Of a stretch of DNA of 64,000 nt, positions 32,844 to 40,754 are shown piece by piece (the first letter of the stretch is position 1; every line of letters starts with the position of its first letter). The notes under the pieces were generated by a model, which saw only the letters and a program-made list of their open reading frames with translations, did not search any database and was not told the origin of the DNA. Location of the stretch: the NCBI GenBank assembly GCA_963715285.1, contig CAVQRU010000009.1, positions 153,117 to 217,116 of the forward strand, written 5' to 3'. The DNA comes from Sva-07 sp963715285. GTDB taxonomy: Bacteria; Actinomycetota; Acidimicrobiia; Acidimicrobiales; Ilumatobacteraceae. Made by a program: the position numbers and the translations under genes.

Positions 32844-33543
32844 TCGAGTGCTCGCGGGGCTGGGGATCGCCGCTGTTTCGGGCATCCTCGCGCTCGGCTG
32901 CGTCGCCGAGGCGCCCGAGTCCGTCACCTCGCAGACCCAGCGTTTCGACGTCGTCACCGAACTGCCGGCACCCGACGTCGCCGGAACGATGCCTCTCGAG
33001 CAGGCGCTCGACGAGCGTCGTTCCCAGCGTGAGTTCGCGCCTGGCGAGCTGCCGTTGGCCACCATCGGGCAACTGTTCTGGGCGGGTCAGGGAATCACCG
33101 ACGATCGGGGGCACCGCACGGCTCCATCCGCGGGCGCGCTCTACCCCTTGGAGTTGTACGCGGTGACCGCGACCGAGGTGCTCCACTACGTGCCCGACGG
33201 CCACCGTGTCGAGCGCCGGTCCGGCTCCGGGACGCTCGCTCGGTTGGGTGACCTCGCGTTCGGTCAGGACTACGTGAGCACGGCGGCGGTCGTGCTGATC
33301 CTTGCCGGCGTCGATGGGCGCACCGAAGCCGAGTACGGGGCGCTGGGGCCAGACTTCGTCGAGCGGGAGGCCGGCCACGCTGCGCAGAACATCCTGTTGC
33401 AGGCGACCGCGCTCGACCTCGCAGCACTCCCGGTCGGAGGCTTCGACCCGGTCAGGGTCGCCCGGCTCCTCGCCCTGCCCCCGGGGCAGGAGGTGATGTA
33501 CCTCCTCCCGGTCGGGGCGCCGGTCGAGATCGGCGATTCGTAG
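32836..33543 (+). CDS. Lipoprotein SagB/ThcOx-type nitroreductase-fold protein
   Basis: This is a 235-aa protein. Residues 1-22 form a signal peptide with lipobox (SGILALGC), so it is predicted to be a lipoprotein outside the membrane. The rest is a SagB/nitroreductase domain: RRSQREFAPGELPLATIGQL with the FMN-phosphate Arg, APSAGALYPLELYAVT and AGHAAQNILLQATAL. Members normally bind FMN and oxidise azolines in peptide natural-product clusters or reduce quinones in the cytoplasm. Export as a lipoprotein is unusual for a flavoprotein of this fold, and no peptide-maturation genes are next to it. The 5' end overlaps the membrane-protein gene by 8 bp. Confidence 0.75.
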   Translation: MPDRVLAGLGIAAVSGILALGCVAEAPESVTSQTQRFDVVTELPAPDVAGTMPLEQALDERRSQREFAPGELPLATIGQLFWAGQGITDDRGHRTAPSAGALYPLELYAVTATEVLHYVPDGHRVERRSGSGTLARLGDLAFGQDYVSTAAVVLILAGVDGRTEAEYGALGPDFVEREAGHAAQNILLQATALDLAALPVGGFDPVRVARLLALPPGQEVMYLLPVGAPVEIGDS

Positions 33544-33618
33544 GGCGTCGCGAACCGTCGACCATGAGCCACCGCGCAGACGGTGGCGGACTCGTCGTGG
33601 CTGGTAGGAAGTTGCACG

Positions 33619-35301
33619 ATGAACGAGCGGCGGAGCTGGATGATCGGTGCAGGGGTTGCCGCGGCCGTCGTGACGGTCGCTCGGCTCTGGACCTCGCGTG
33701 GGCGCGACGAGTACTCGCTGTGGCCCGACGAGCCGGCCCAGCTCGCGATCGCACGGTTCGTCGGCGGCGGGACGAGATGGAACATGCACAACCACAGCGT
33801 CTGGCGCCCGCTGTTCGGCACGCTGTTCGCGCCGGTGTACTGGTTCACCGACGACCCGGTCATCGTTCTCCGCACGGCGTTGGCGCTCAACGCGATCCTC
33901 GGCGGGGTCGCCGCGGCGCTGCTGGTGTTCGTGGCGCGCCGCCTCACCCCGATGAGTGCTGCGTGGTGTGCCGGCTGTGCGGTGGTCGTCGCGCTGTCAC
34001 CAGGGGTGATCTTCACCACGAACTTCGTGTTCTCGGAGTCGTTGGTGGCACCGCTGTACCTGGCGACGTTGCTGAGTCTGCTGCGGTTCCAGGAATCGCC
34101 GACGCTCGCCACGGGCGTGGGTGCCGGTGTGCTCGCGGCGGCGGCGTTCGGTGCGCACAGCCGCATGCTGCCGCTCGCGCTGGTCACACTCGGGGTCGTG
34201 CTGTGGGCGCTCGTGCGTCGACGTCTCCGCGTGCTGCACGCCGTCGTGGTCGGCGCGGTCACCATCGCCGGCGTGTACCTCGTGTCGGCCTACACGAGGT
34301 ACGTGGTCGACCGGCTGTGGAACGAGCCGTCGACACGCAACTCGTCCGATGGTGTGATCGAGCAACTCCAGAACAGATCCGCCGTGCTCGTGGCACTGCT
34401 CGGGCAGACCTGGTATCTCCTGGTGGCCTCGCTGGGCGTCGTGGTCTACGGAGCGGTTGTCCTCGTTCGCTCCGTCGTCGATCGGGAATCGACCCCGCCA
34501 ACCGTCCCCGCACCGCGCCGCAGCGATGCGGTGCTCGTGCTGGTGACCGTCAGCGTGTTCGTGGCGTTGTCGAGCGTGTTCATGTCCGACCGGTGGCGAA
34601 GCGATCAGCTCGTCTACGGCCGCTACAACGATGCGATCATCACGCCCGTGCTGGTGGTCGGACTGGCGGCCCTCGTCGGCGCAATCCCGCTGCGGCGGCT
34701 CGCCGTCGTGGCAGCGGCAGCGGCAACGGCGACGATGGGCACCGGGCTGCTCCTGTGGAGCCTTCGCAGCGAGGTGCTGTCCGAGAGCAACGGTGTCGAA
34801 CCGATGATTCTCGGACTGCAACCGTTTGCCACCTCCGGCACGTCGATCGACGTCGTTCGCATCAGCGTGTGGGCATCACTGGTCACGCTGGCGCTCGCCG
34901 CGGTCTCGATCGGCGCGGCTCGACGGGGGCTCGCACCGATCGCGCTCGCAGCCCTCGGTCTCCTCGTCGCGGTGGGGTGGTCGCGCGCGGCAACGATCGT
35001 CGACCGCACGTGGGACGACTCGGGCAACCTCAGTGCCGTCGAGGAGGTCCGCGATCTCGTCGACGGAGTCGGTGTCGACTTCGCGCTCCCCGCCACCAGC
35101 AACTCGACCAACCGGATGATGCTGTACCAGTTCCATCTCCCCCGCACGGAGTTCACCGTGGTCGAGGATGCGGTTGCCGGCACGTCGCCGTACGTGTTCG
35201 CCCGCGTCGGGAGTCGCGGCGACGAACCCGAACTCAGCGATGCGGGTGCGACGCTGATCTGGCGTGATCCCCGAGGCCGCTACGGCCTCTGGGAGCGCTG
35301 A
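33619..35301 (+). CDS. GT39-like integral membrane glycosyltransferase candidate
   Basis: This is a 560-aa polytopic protein with around ten membrane spans. After the first helix comes an extracytoplasmic loop with SLWPDEPAQLAIARF, whose Asp-Glu pair matches the catalytic loop of GT-C enzymes that use polyprenyl-phosphate sugars. WNMHNHSVWRPLFG and NFVFSESLVAP are further family-like stretches. The C-terminal tail (RTEFTVVEDAVAG) is soluble. AGGAA lies about 10 nt before ATG 33619. It may glycosylate lipid-linked sugars or secreted proteins; the acceptor is unknown. Confidence 0.62.
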   Translation: MNERRSWMIGAGVAAAVVTVARLWTSRGRDEYSLWPDEPAQLAIARFVGGGTRWNMHNHSVWRPLFGTLFAPVYWFTDDPVIVLRTALALNAILGGVAAALLVFVARRLTPMSAAWCAGCAVVVALSPGVIFTTNFVFSESLVAPLYLATLLSLLRFQESPTLATGVGAGVLAAAAFGAHSRMLPLALVTLGVVLWALVRRRLRVLHAVVVGAVTIAGVYLVSAYTRYVVDRLWNEPSTRNSSDGVIEQLQNRSAVLVALLGQTWYLLVASLGVVVYGAVVLVRSVVDRESTPPTVPAPRRSDAVLVLVTVSVFVALSSVFMSDRWRSDQLVYGRYNDAIITPVLVVGLAALVGAIPLRRLAVVAAAAATATMGTGLLLWSLRSEVLSESNGVEPMILGLQPFATSGTSIDVVRISVWASLVTLALAAVSIGAARRGLAPIALAALGLLVAVGWSRAATIVDRTWDDSGNLSAVEEVRDLVDGVGVDFALPATSNSTNRMMLYQFHLPRTEFTVVEDAVAGTSPYVFARVGSRGDEPELSDAGATLIWRDPRGRYGLWER

Positions 35302-35685
35302 TCACTGGTTGTTCTCGCGGGCTTCCTTGAGCAGGAACATCGGGAGGAGCCACGCTGCGATCATCGTGAAGAACCACACGATGACGGTGGCGAAGATCCA
35401 GGTGCTCAATCCGTCGATCGTGAGTCCATCGGACACGAGCTCGGTGATCAGGAGGGAGAGGAAGGTCGTCACGAGTGCGCTGCTGCCCTGCAACGCCGGA
35501 GCGTTCTGCACGGCCATCTTCGTGATCAGCGGCTGCAGCACGGCGGTGAGCACCGTGAAGATCGCCACGGCGATCACGAATCCCGAGGCGCTCAGGCTCA
35601 TGTCGTCGAGGATGAGCGATGCGACCCAGAGCCCGAGCGCATTGCCGAGCAACGAGATGACGATGCGGAGGAGAAGGCGGATCAT
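35302..35685 (-). CDS. Phage-holin-4 family membrane protein (DUF360 type)
   Basis: This is a 127-aa protein with four hydrophobic stretches (LLLRIVISLLGNALGLWVA, then SLSASGFVIAVAIFTVLTAV, ALVTTFLSLLITELV and IFATVIVWFFTMIAAWLLP). It matches the widespread bacterial membrane family named after phage holins (PF04020). It is chromosomal, stands alone and is probably not a phage remnant. The biological role is not known. It is convergent with the membrane glycosyltransferase; the two stop codons abut. Confidence 0.72.
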   Translation of the reverse strand: MIRLLLRIVISLLGNALGLWVASLILDDMSLSASGFVIAVAIFTVLTAVLQPLITKMAVQNAPALQGSSALVTTFLSLLITELVSDGLTIDGLSTWIFATVIVWFFTMIAAWLLPMFLLKEARENNQ

Positions 35686-35810
35686 GAGGTCCTCACAGGG
35701 GTAGTACGGATGGTGGAGCACATCATGGCGCATCGACGGGGGCGCGACGGTCATTTCCGTTCGGTGGCGTCCCCCGATGCCCGACGCCGCCACGGCTAGT
35801 GTCGTGCTCG

Positions 35811-36293
35811 ATGGAACGCCTCTGCGAACGGCCTGGATGCTCGGATCCGGCGTCGGTCGCCTACGGGATGCGGCCCGAGGACCTGGTGTTCTGGCTCGAC
35901 TGGTATCCCGAGAACGTCGTCGGCGACGTCGGGGTGCTGTGTCGTCGGCACGCCGACACGATGGTCGTGCCGCGCGGCTGGACGCTCGACGACCTCCGCG
36001 ATCCCGACCTCCATCTCTTCCGTCCACCCCCACGGATCCCGTCGGCCCGCGCCCGATCTGTTCGCCTGCCTCGCCCGGCGGTCGTCGGTGAACAGCTCGA
36101 ACTCGACGACACCGCCGAGCTGGCGATGCCGTTCGTCGAACCGACGGATCCGCCGATCGAAGACGATCACGTCGACGAGGGAGGCCCGTGGACTCCGGAC
36201 TTCGACGAGGCCGACGATCTCGACGGGTTGCTGAGCGCTCGGAGCCCGCTGCTCTCGCGTGCGTTCCGGACCGCGGACCGTCCCGGTGGATGA
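35811..36293 (+). CDS. DUF3499 family protein
   Basis: This 160-aa protein carries an N-terminal zinc-ribbon-like module (MERLCERPGCSDPASVAYGM, then VLCRRHADTMVVPRGWTL) that defines DUF3499, a family restricted to actinobacteria. Two Cys pairs are likely metal ligands. The C-terminal half is acidic and poorly conserved. TAGTGT ends 8 nt before ATG 35811. It is followed 17 bp later by the SRPBCC gene, probably in one transcript. Function unknown. Confidence 0.78.
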   Translation: MERLCERPGCSDPASVAYGMRPEDLVFWLDWYPENVVGDVGVLCRRHADTMVVPRGWTLDDLRDPDLHLFRPPPRIPSARARSVRLPRPAVVGEQLELDDTAELAMPFVEPTDPPIEDDHVDEGGPWTPDFDEADDLDGLLSARSPLLSRAFRTADRPGG

Positions 36294-36310
36294 TCGAGCA
36301 GCGCTGAACG

Positions 36311-36772
36311 ATGGAGATCGAACGTTCGGTCGTGCTCGAGGCCTCGGCGCACGCTGTCTTCGCGCTGGTCGACGACCTGGCCCAGTACCCGCAGTGGATG
36401 CAGCTGGTCCACGATGTCGCGGCCACCGATCCGGCCACCGACTCTGAGCCGGCGTGGGACGTCGAGCTGCGGGCCCAGGTCGGCCCGTTCGCCCGTTCGA
36501 AGCGACTCCGCATGGTGCGCACGGTGCACGAACCGACCTCCGCCGTCGTGTTCGAACGCGACGAGGTCGATGGCCGGCGGCACTCGCCGTGGGTGCTCCG
36601 GTGCACCATCGTGTCGGACGGCGCTGATCGCGTACGGCTCACGATGAACCTCGTCTACGGCGGCAACCTCTGGACCGGAGCCGTACTGCAGCGGGTGCTC
36701 GACGATCACGTCGAGCGAGGTGCCCTCGAGCTCGCGGCGTTGCTCGCGGGCCGTACTCGGCCCGTCGAGTGA
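36311..36772 (+). CDS. SRPBCC/polyketide-cyclase fold protein
   Basis: This is a 153-aa START-like protein: MEIERSVVLEASAHAVFALV with DDLAQYPQWMQLVHDV is the usual opening of the fold, and the C-terminal helix VLQRVLDDHVERGALELAAL closes the hydrophobic pocket. Members bind lipids or polyketides, or act as ligand carriers. No catalytic residues can be pointed to. It follows DUF3499 by 17 bp and probably shares its leaderless promoter. Confidence 0.72.
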   Translation: MEIERSVVLEASAHAVFALVDDLAQYPQWMQLVHDVAATDPATDSEPAWDVELRAQVGPFARSKRLRMVRTVHEPTSAVVFERDEVDGRRHSPWVLRCTIVSDGADRVRLTMNLVYGGNLWTGAVLQRVLDDHVERGALELAALLAGRTRPVE

Positions 36773-36932
36773 CGCACGACCGCTCCGCGGAGCGGTCGAG
36801 AACCTCTGGATCGTTCAAGTTCACGTCCGCGCAGGCCGACAACGAGGTGTCGGCGTCGACCTGTTCGGCGTCCTCGACCGTCGGGCAGCTGCCCGTTCGG
36901 GAACCGACATGTCCAGTAACCTCCGGCACCGT

Positions 36933-38318
36933 ATGCACCTCCGAGCGGCGATGACGCCTGTGACAACGCGCCCGAGCGGGCCGTCGCACCGGTCGCTCGC
37001 ACGTGTCGTGCGTGTCGTCACCGCCTGTCTGGCCGTGTCGCTCGCACTCGGCGTCGTGCCGACGGGGCTCGATGCACCGGCGACGGCGCAGATGTCCGAC
37101 GATGCTGCGCAGCAGGCGGCTCGCGAGATCCAGGCGGCGCGCGATCGGGCCAATGCTGCAGCCGAGGCATTCCTGCAGGCCCAGTCCGATCTCGAGGTGT
37201 TGCAGGACGAGGCGGCCGCGCTGGAGAAGGAGGCGATCGGCCTCCGGGACCGCGTCGCCCGGCTCCGCCGCGACGTCGAGTCGGTAGCGGTCGCTCGCTT
37301 CGCGACCAGTGGATCCAAGGGGATCCCGCTGCTCACCGGCCTCCAGGCGCCGAAGGACCAGGTGCAGGCCGACGTGTTCACCAACGTCGTCACCAACGCC
37401 GGAACCAGCACGTTGGACGAGTTCGACCTCGCCCAGAAGGAACTCGAGGCGAAGCAGCGTGAGCTGGATGACCGCCGCAACCAGGTCGAGGAGCAGCAGG
37501 AGCTCTTCGTCGAACTCCAGGATCGGGCGAACGCCGAGGTGAAGCGCCTGCGTGAGATCGAAGAGCAGCGCCTCACCGACGAAGCGGTGCTGCGGGCGCT
37601 CGCCGCGCAGCAGGCGGCCGCATTGTCCAAGCTCGAAGAGGCTCAGCTCCGCAACGCCGAAGCGGCGGCCAAGGCCCAGCCGAATCCCGGCGTGCTCGCG
37701 GCGCAGGCGGCTCTCGCGGCGCAGGCCGCTGCCGCTGCCGCAGCCGACGCGGATCCCGACGCGGTGGGAGGCGCGAGCGCAGCCCCCGGCATCTCGGCAG
37801 GAGTCGACGGCTCACCGGTTCCGACCCTCGCTCCGAACACCGGCGCCTCCGGTGGCACCAGCGGCGGGCGAACGGGCACGGGCGGCGCCGGCAGCGCACC
37901 GATCGGCGTGCTCAACGGCGACGTCTACGTCGACGCCATCGTGTGTCCGATGCCCGGATCTGCCTATGGAGACAGCTGGGGAGCGCCCCGCTCGGGCGGC
38001 CGACGCCACGAGGGGGTCGACATGCTCGCTCCGACGGGCACGCCGATCTATGCCGTGGTCGGCGGCACGGTGACGTTCCGTCAGAACCGGCTCGGCGGCA
38101 ACGCCGTGTCGCTGGCGGGTGACAACGGCAACCGCTACTACTACGCCCACCTCTCCCGGTACGAGGGCGTCAGCCGTCGCGTCAACCAGGGCGACGTGAT
38201 CGGGTACAACGGCGACACCGGCAACGCGACCGGGGTTCCCCACCTCCATTTCGAGGTGCACCCGGGGGGCGGCCTGGCCGTCAACCCCACCCCGTCGGTG
38301 CGTGCTGCCGGCTGCTGA
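36933..38318 (+). CDS. Secreted M23 peptidase with coiled coil (EnvC/NlpD-like)
   Basis: This is a 461-aa exported cell-wall hydrolase or hydrolase activator. The signal peptide covers about residues 20-50 (RVVRVVTACLAVSLALGVVP). Residues 55-230 form a long coiled coil of Glu/Gln/Ala-rich heptads, then comes a Gly/Ala/Thr-rich linker, then the M23 domain. The metal ligands are visible in GRRHEGVDML (HxxxD) and in PHLHFEVHPGG (HxH). If the Zn site is complete it cuts peptide cross-bridges in peptidoglycan, likely at division. TAACCT ends 10 nt before ATG 36933; ATG 36951 is the next in-frame start. Confidence 0.85.
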   Translation: MHLRAAMTPVTTRPSGPSHRSLARVVRVVTACLAVSLALGVVPTGLDAPATAQMSDDAAQQAAREIQAARDRANAAAEAFLQAQSDLEVLQDEAAALEKEAIGLRDRVARLRRDVESVAVARFATSGSKGIPLLTGLQAPKDQVQADVFTNVVTNAGTSTLDEFDLAQKELEAKQRELDDRRNQVEEQQELFVELQDRANAEVKRLREIEEQRLTDEAVLRALAAQQAAALSKLEEAQLRNAEAAAKAQPNPGVLAAQAALAAQAAAAAAADADPDAVGGASAAPGISAGVDGSPVPTLAPNTGASGGTSGGRTGTGGAGSAPIGVLNGDVYVDAIVCPMPGSAYGDSWGAPRSGGRRHEGVDMLAPTGTPIYAVVGGTVTFRQNRLGGNAVSLAGDNGNRYYYAHLSRYEGVSRRVNQGDVIGYNGDTGNATGVPHLHFEVHPGGGLAVNPTPSVRAAGC

Positions 38319-38390
38319 CCACGGCGTCGATCGGCGTGAACGTCGGTCGAGTGCAGCTCGGCCGGGCCCGATCTGCGAATCTCGTCACCG

Positions 38391-39338
38391 ATGGAGACTT
38401 CCGCAGTGGGCACCGAACTCTCGACGATGCTGTCGCAGCTGCTCGACGGCGCCGAGATCCACGGGCTGCACCGGCTGTCGGGAGGAGCCTCGCGTGAAAC
38501 ATGGCGATTCGAGGCCGACGGCCGCCCCCTGATCCTGCAGCGACAGCGCGCCGGCGACGAGCGCGACATGCTCGTCGAGGCCGGTGTCGTTCGTGCGGCT
38601 GCACAGGGCGGTGCGCCCGTGCCCGAGCTGATCGATGCCCGCCGCCGCGACGACGGGATGGCGTTCATGGTGCTCGAGGCGATCGACGGCGAGACGATCG
38701 CCCGCAAGATCCTGCGCGACGACGAGTTCGCCACGGCGCGCACCCGTCTCGTCGGCGACCTCGGCACGGCCCTCGCCCGCATCCACGGGCTCGATGCCGG
38801 CACGATCCAGGGGCTGCACCGCACCGATCAGGTCGAGTACTACACCGGCGTCCTCGACCAGTTGGGTCAGCCGCACCCGGTGCTCGAGTTGGTGCGCAAC
38901 TGGTTGATCGACACCCGACCCGAGTCCCGCGGCACCAGCCTCGTCCACGGCGACTTCCGGCTCGGCAACCTGATCGTCGGCCCCGACGGTCTGCGCGCCG
39001 TGATCGACTGGGAGTTGGCCCACCTCGGCGACCCGATGGAGGATCTCGGCTGGCTCTGCGTGAAGGCCTGGCGGTTCGGCGGTGAGCAGCCGGTCGCCGG
39101 GCTCGGCGAGTACGACGAACTCTTCGCTGCGTACGAGGCTGCGGGTGGCGGTGCGGTCGACCCGGTCGTGGTGCACTGGTGGGAGGTCCTCGGGACGTGG
39201 AAGTGGGCGATCATGTGCATCGTGCAGGCCAGCGTCCACCTCAACGGGGCCGCGCGGAGCCACGAACTGGCCGCGATCGGCCGTCGAGTGTGCGAGAACG
39301 AGCACGACCTGCTGCTGGCGTTGGACGGGCGGTGGTGA
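38391..39338 (+). CDS. APH-like phosphotransferase, acyl-CoA-dehydrogenase-associated type
   Basis: This is a 315-aa kinase-fold protein. The nucleotide loop is HRLSGGASRETWRFEA, the catalytic motif SLVHGDFRLGNLIV (HGDxxxxN), and the metal-binding Asp is in AVIDWELAHLGDPMEDLGW. The last motif is diagnostic of the family found with acyl-CoA dehydrogenases (ACAD10/11-like), which phosphorylates 4-hydroxyacyl-CoAs in some organisms. No dehydrogenase is adjacent. A DUF6285 gene follows after 1 bp, a common pairing for this kinase in actinobacteria. GAATCT ends 8 nt before ATG 38391. Confidence 0.83.
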   Translation: METSAVGTELSTMLSQLLDGAEIHGLHRLSGGASRETWRFEADGRPLILQRQRAGDERDMLVEAGVVRAAAQGGAPVPELIDARRRDDGMAFMVLEAIDGETIARKILRDDEFATARTRLVGDLGTALARIHGLDAGTIQGLHRTDQVEYYTGVLDQLGQPHPVLELVRNWLIDTRPESRGTSLVHGDFRLGNLIVGPDGLRAVIDWELAHLGDPMEDLGWLCVKAWRFGGEQPVAGLGEYDELFAAYEAAGGGAVDPVVVHWWEVLGTWKWAIMCIVQASVHLNGAARSHELAAIGRRVCENEHDLLLALDGRW

Positions 39339-39339
39339 G

Positions 39340-39678
39340 ATGACCGCCCCCCACGACGCGCCCACCGCGATCGAGTTGCTGGAGTCGGTGCGAGAGTGGC
39401 TGGACCGCGAGGTGATCCCGGCCACCGACGGCCGGCTGCGGTTCCACGCCCGCGTGGCCTCCAACGTGCTCGGGATGGTCGAGCGTGAGATCGAGCTGGG
39501 CCCGGCGCAGGAGGCGGCGCACCGTGAGCGTCTCACGAAGCTCGGCGTCGCTGACGACGCCGAGCTGGCCGCGGCGATCCGCGGTCGGGCCTTCGACGAT
39601 CGTGCCGACGAGCTGCGCGCACTCCTCGCCGAGGCGGTGCGGGACAAACTCGCCGTCGCCAACCCCCGCTACCGGTGA
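39340..39678 (+). CDS. DUF6285 family protein
   Basis: This is a 112-aa helical protein (AIELLESVREWLDREVIPAT, then RLRFHARVASNVLGMVEREI) that occurs as the partner of the acyl-CoA-dehydrogenase-associated phosphotransferase. The 1-bp gap to the kinase gene signals coupling. Its role is unknown; it may be a structural subunit. It is convergent with rlmN. Confidence 0.76.
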   Translation: MTAPHDAPTAIELLESVREWLDREVIPATDGRLRFHARVASNVLGMVEREIELGPAQEAAHRERLTKLGVADDAELAAAIRGRAFDDRADELRALLAEAVRDKLAVANPRYR

Positions 39679-39710
39679 GCGTCACGCCAGCGGCCAGACC
39701 CGCGAGGTGA

Positions 39711-40754
39711 TCAGCGGCGGCGGGTGGAGAGCACGACGGGCTGGCCGGCGGCGAGCTGGCCACAGGCGGCGTCGATGTCGGTCCCCCGGTTGCGGCGAAC
39801 CGTGGCGTTGGCGCCGAACGACTCGAGCAGGTCGCGGAACTCCTCGACGCGTGCCAGCGGCGTCCCGGTCGTGGGATACCCCGGCGTCGGGTTGAGTGGG
39901 ATCAGGTTGACGTGGCCGTGAGGGCTGAGTCGGCGGCAGAGGGCAGCGAGCTCGCGAGCGTCGCTGTCGCGGTCGTTGACGCCGTCGATCATCGCCCACT
40001 CGAAACTCACGCGCCGATGCTTCACCTGCAGGTAGTCGTCGCACGCAGCCATGAGATCCTCGATCGGATAGCGCTTGTTGATCGGCACCAACTCGTCGCG
40101 CAGTGTGTCGTTCGCGGCGTGGAGCGACACCGCCAGGTTGACCGGCAGCGGCCGGTCGCGTAGTGCGCGGATCCCCGGGATGATCCCGACGGTCGAGATC
40201 GTGATGTGCCGCGCCGACAGGCCGAGGTCGCCGTGGAAGCGCTCGGTTGCAGCCCACACTGCGTCGAGGTTGGCCATCGGTTCGCCCATGCCCATGAAGA
40301 CGATGTTGCTGACGCGTCGGTCCAGCTGCCGGGCGCGTCGGGCCGCTCGAACCACCTGCTCCACGATCTCTCCGACCGTCAGGTGGCGTGTGAAGCCGGC
40401 CTGACCGGTGGCGCAGAACCCGCATCCCATCGCACAGCCGGCCTGGCTGCTGACGCACACGGTCGCCCGGTCGGCGTACAGCATCAGGACGGTCTCGACG
40501 CGGCTGCCTCCGTCGAGTTCCCACAGGAACTTGATCGTGTCGCCGCGGTCGCTCACCGACTCGGTGACCGGGACGAGCGCAAGGGGGAGTTCGGCGTCGA
40601 GTCGCGTGCGCAACGCCTTGGGGAGGTTGGTGATGTCGACAGGGTCGGCGAGCTGCGTGTAGAGACCGTCCCAGAGCTGGTCGAGGCGGTATCGCGGCTC
40701 GTCGGCGAGGACCTCGCCGAACTCCGAGCGGGTGAGGTCGTAGCGCGTGGTCAT
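39711..40754 (-). CDS. rlmN: 23S rRNA (adenine(2503)-C(2))-methyltransferase
   Basis: This is a 347-aa radical SAM enzyme. The [4Fe-4S] motif is CAMGCGFCATG (CxxxCxxC). The protein also shows TVCVSSQAGC upstream of it and FMGMGEPMANLD in the middle of the barrel. It methylates C2 of A2503 in 23S rRNA and A37 in some tRNAs. The start ATG overlaps the stop of the oligopeptidase gene (ATGA), making it the third gene of an mshD-peptidase-rlmN operon. Confidence 0.95.
   Translation of the reverse strand: MTTRYDLTRSEFGEVLADEPRYRLDQLWDGLYTQLADPVDITNLPKALRTRLDAELPLALVPVTESVSDRGDTIKFLWELDGGSRVETVLMLYADRATVCVSSQAGCAMGCGFCATGQAGFTRHLTVGEIVEQVVRAARRARQLDRRVSNIVFMGMGEPMANLDAVWAATERFHGDLGLSARHITISTVGIIPGIRALRDRPLPVNLAVSLHAANDTLRDELVPINKRYPIEDLMAACDDYLQVKHRRVSFEWAMIDGVNDRDSDARELAALCRRLSPHGHVNLIPLNPTPGYPTTGTPLARVEEFRDLLESFGANATVRRNRGTDIDAACGQLAAGQPVVLSTRRR

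Noticed and set aside
35302..35685. Prophage remnant suggested by the holin-like name
   Set aside because: The family is widespread in chromosomes and no other phage gene lies nearby.
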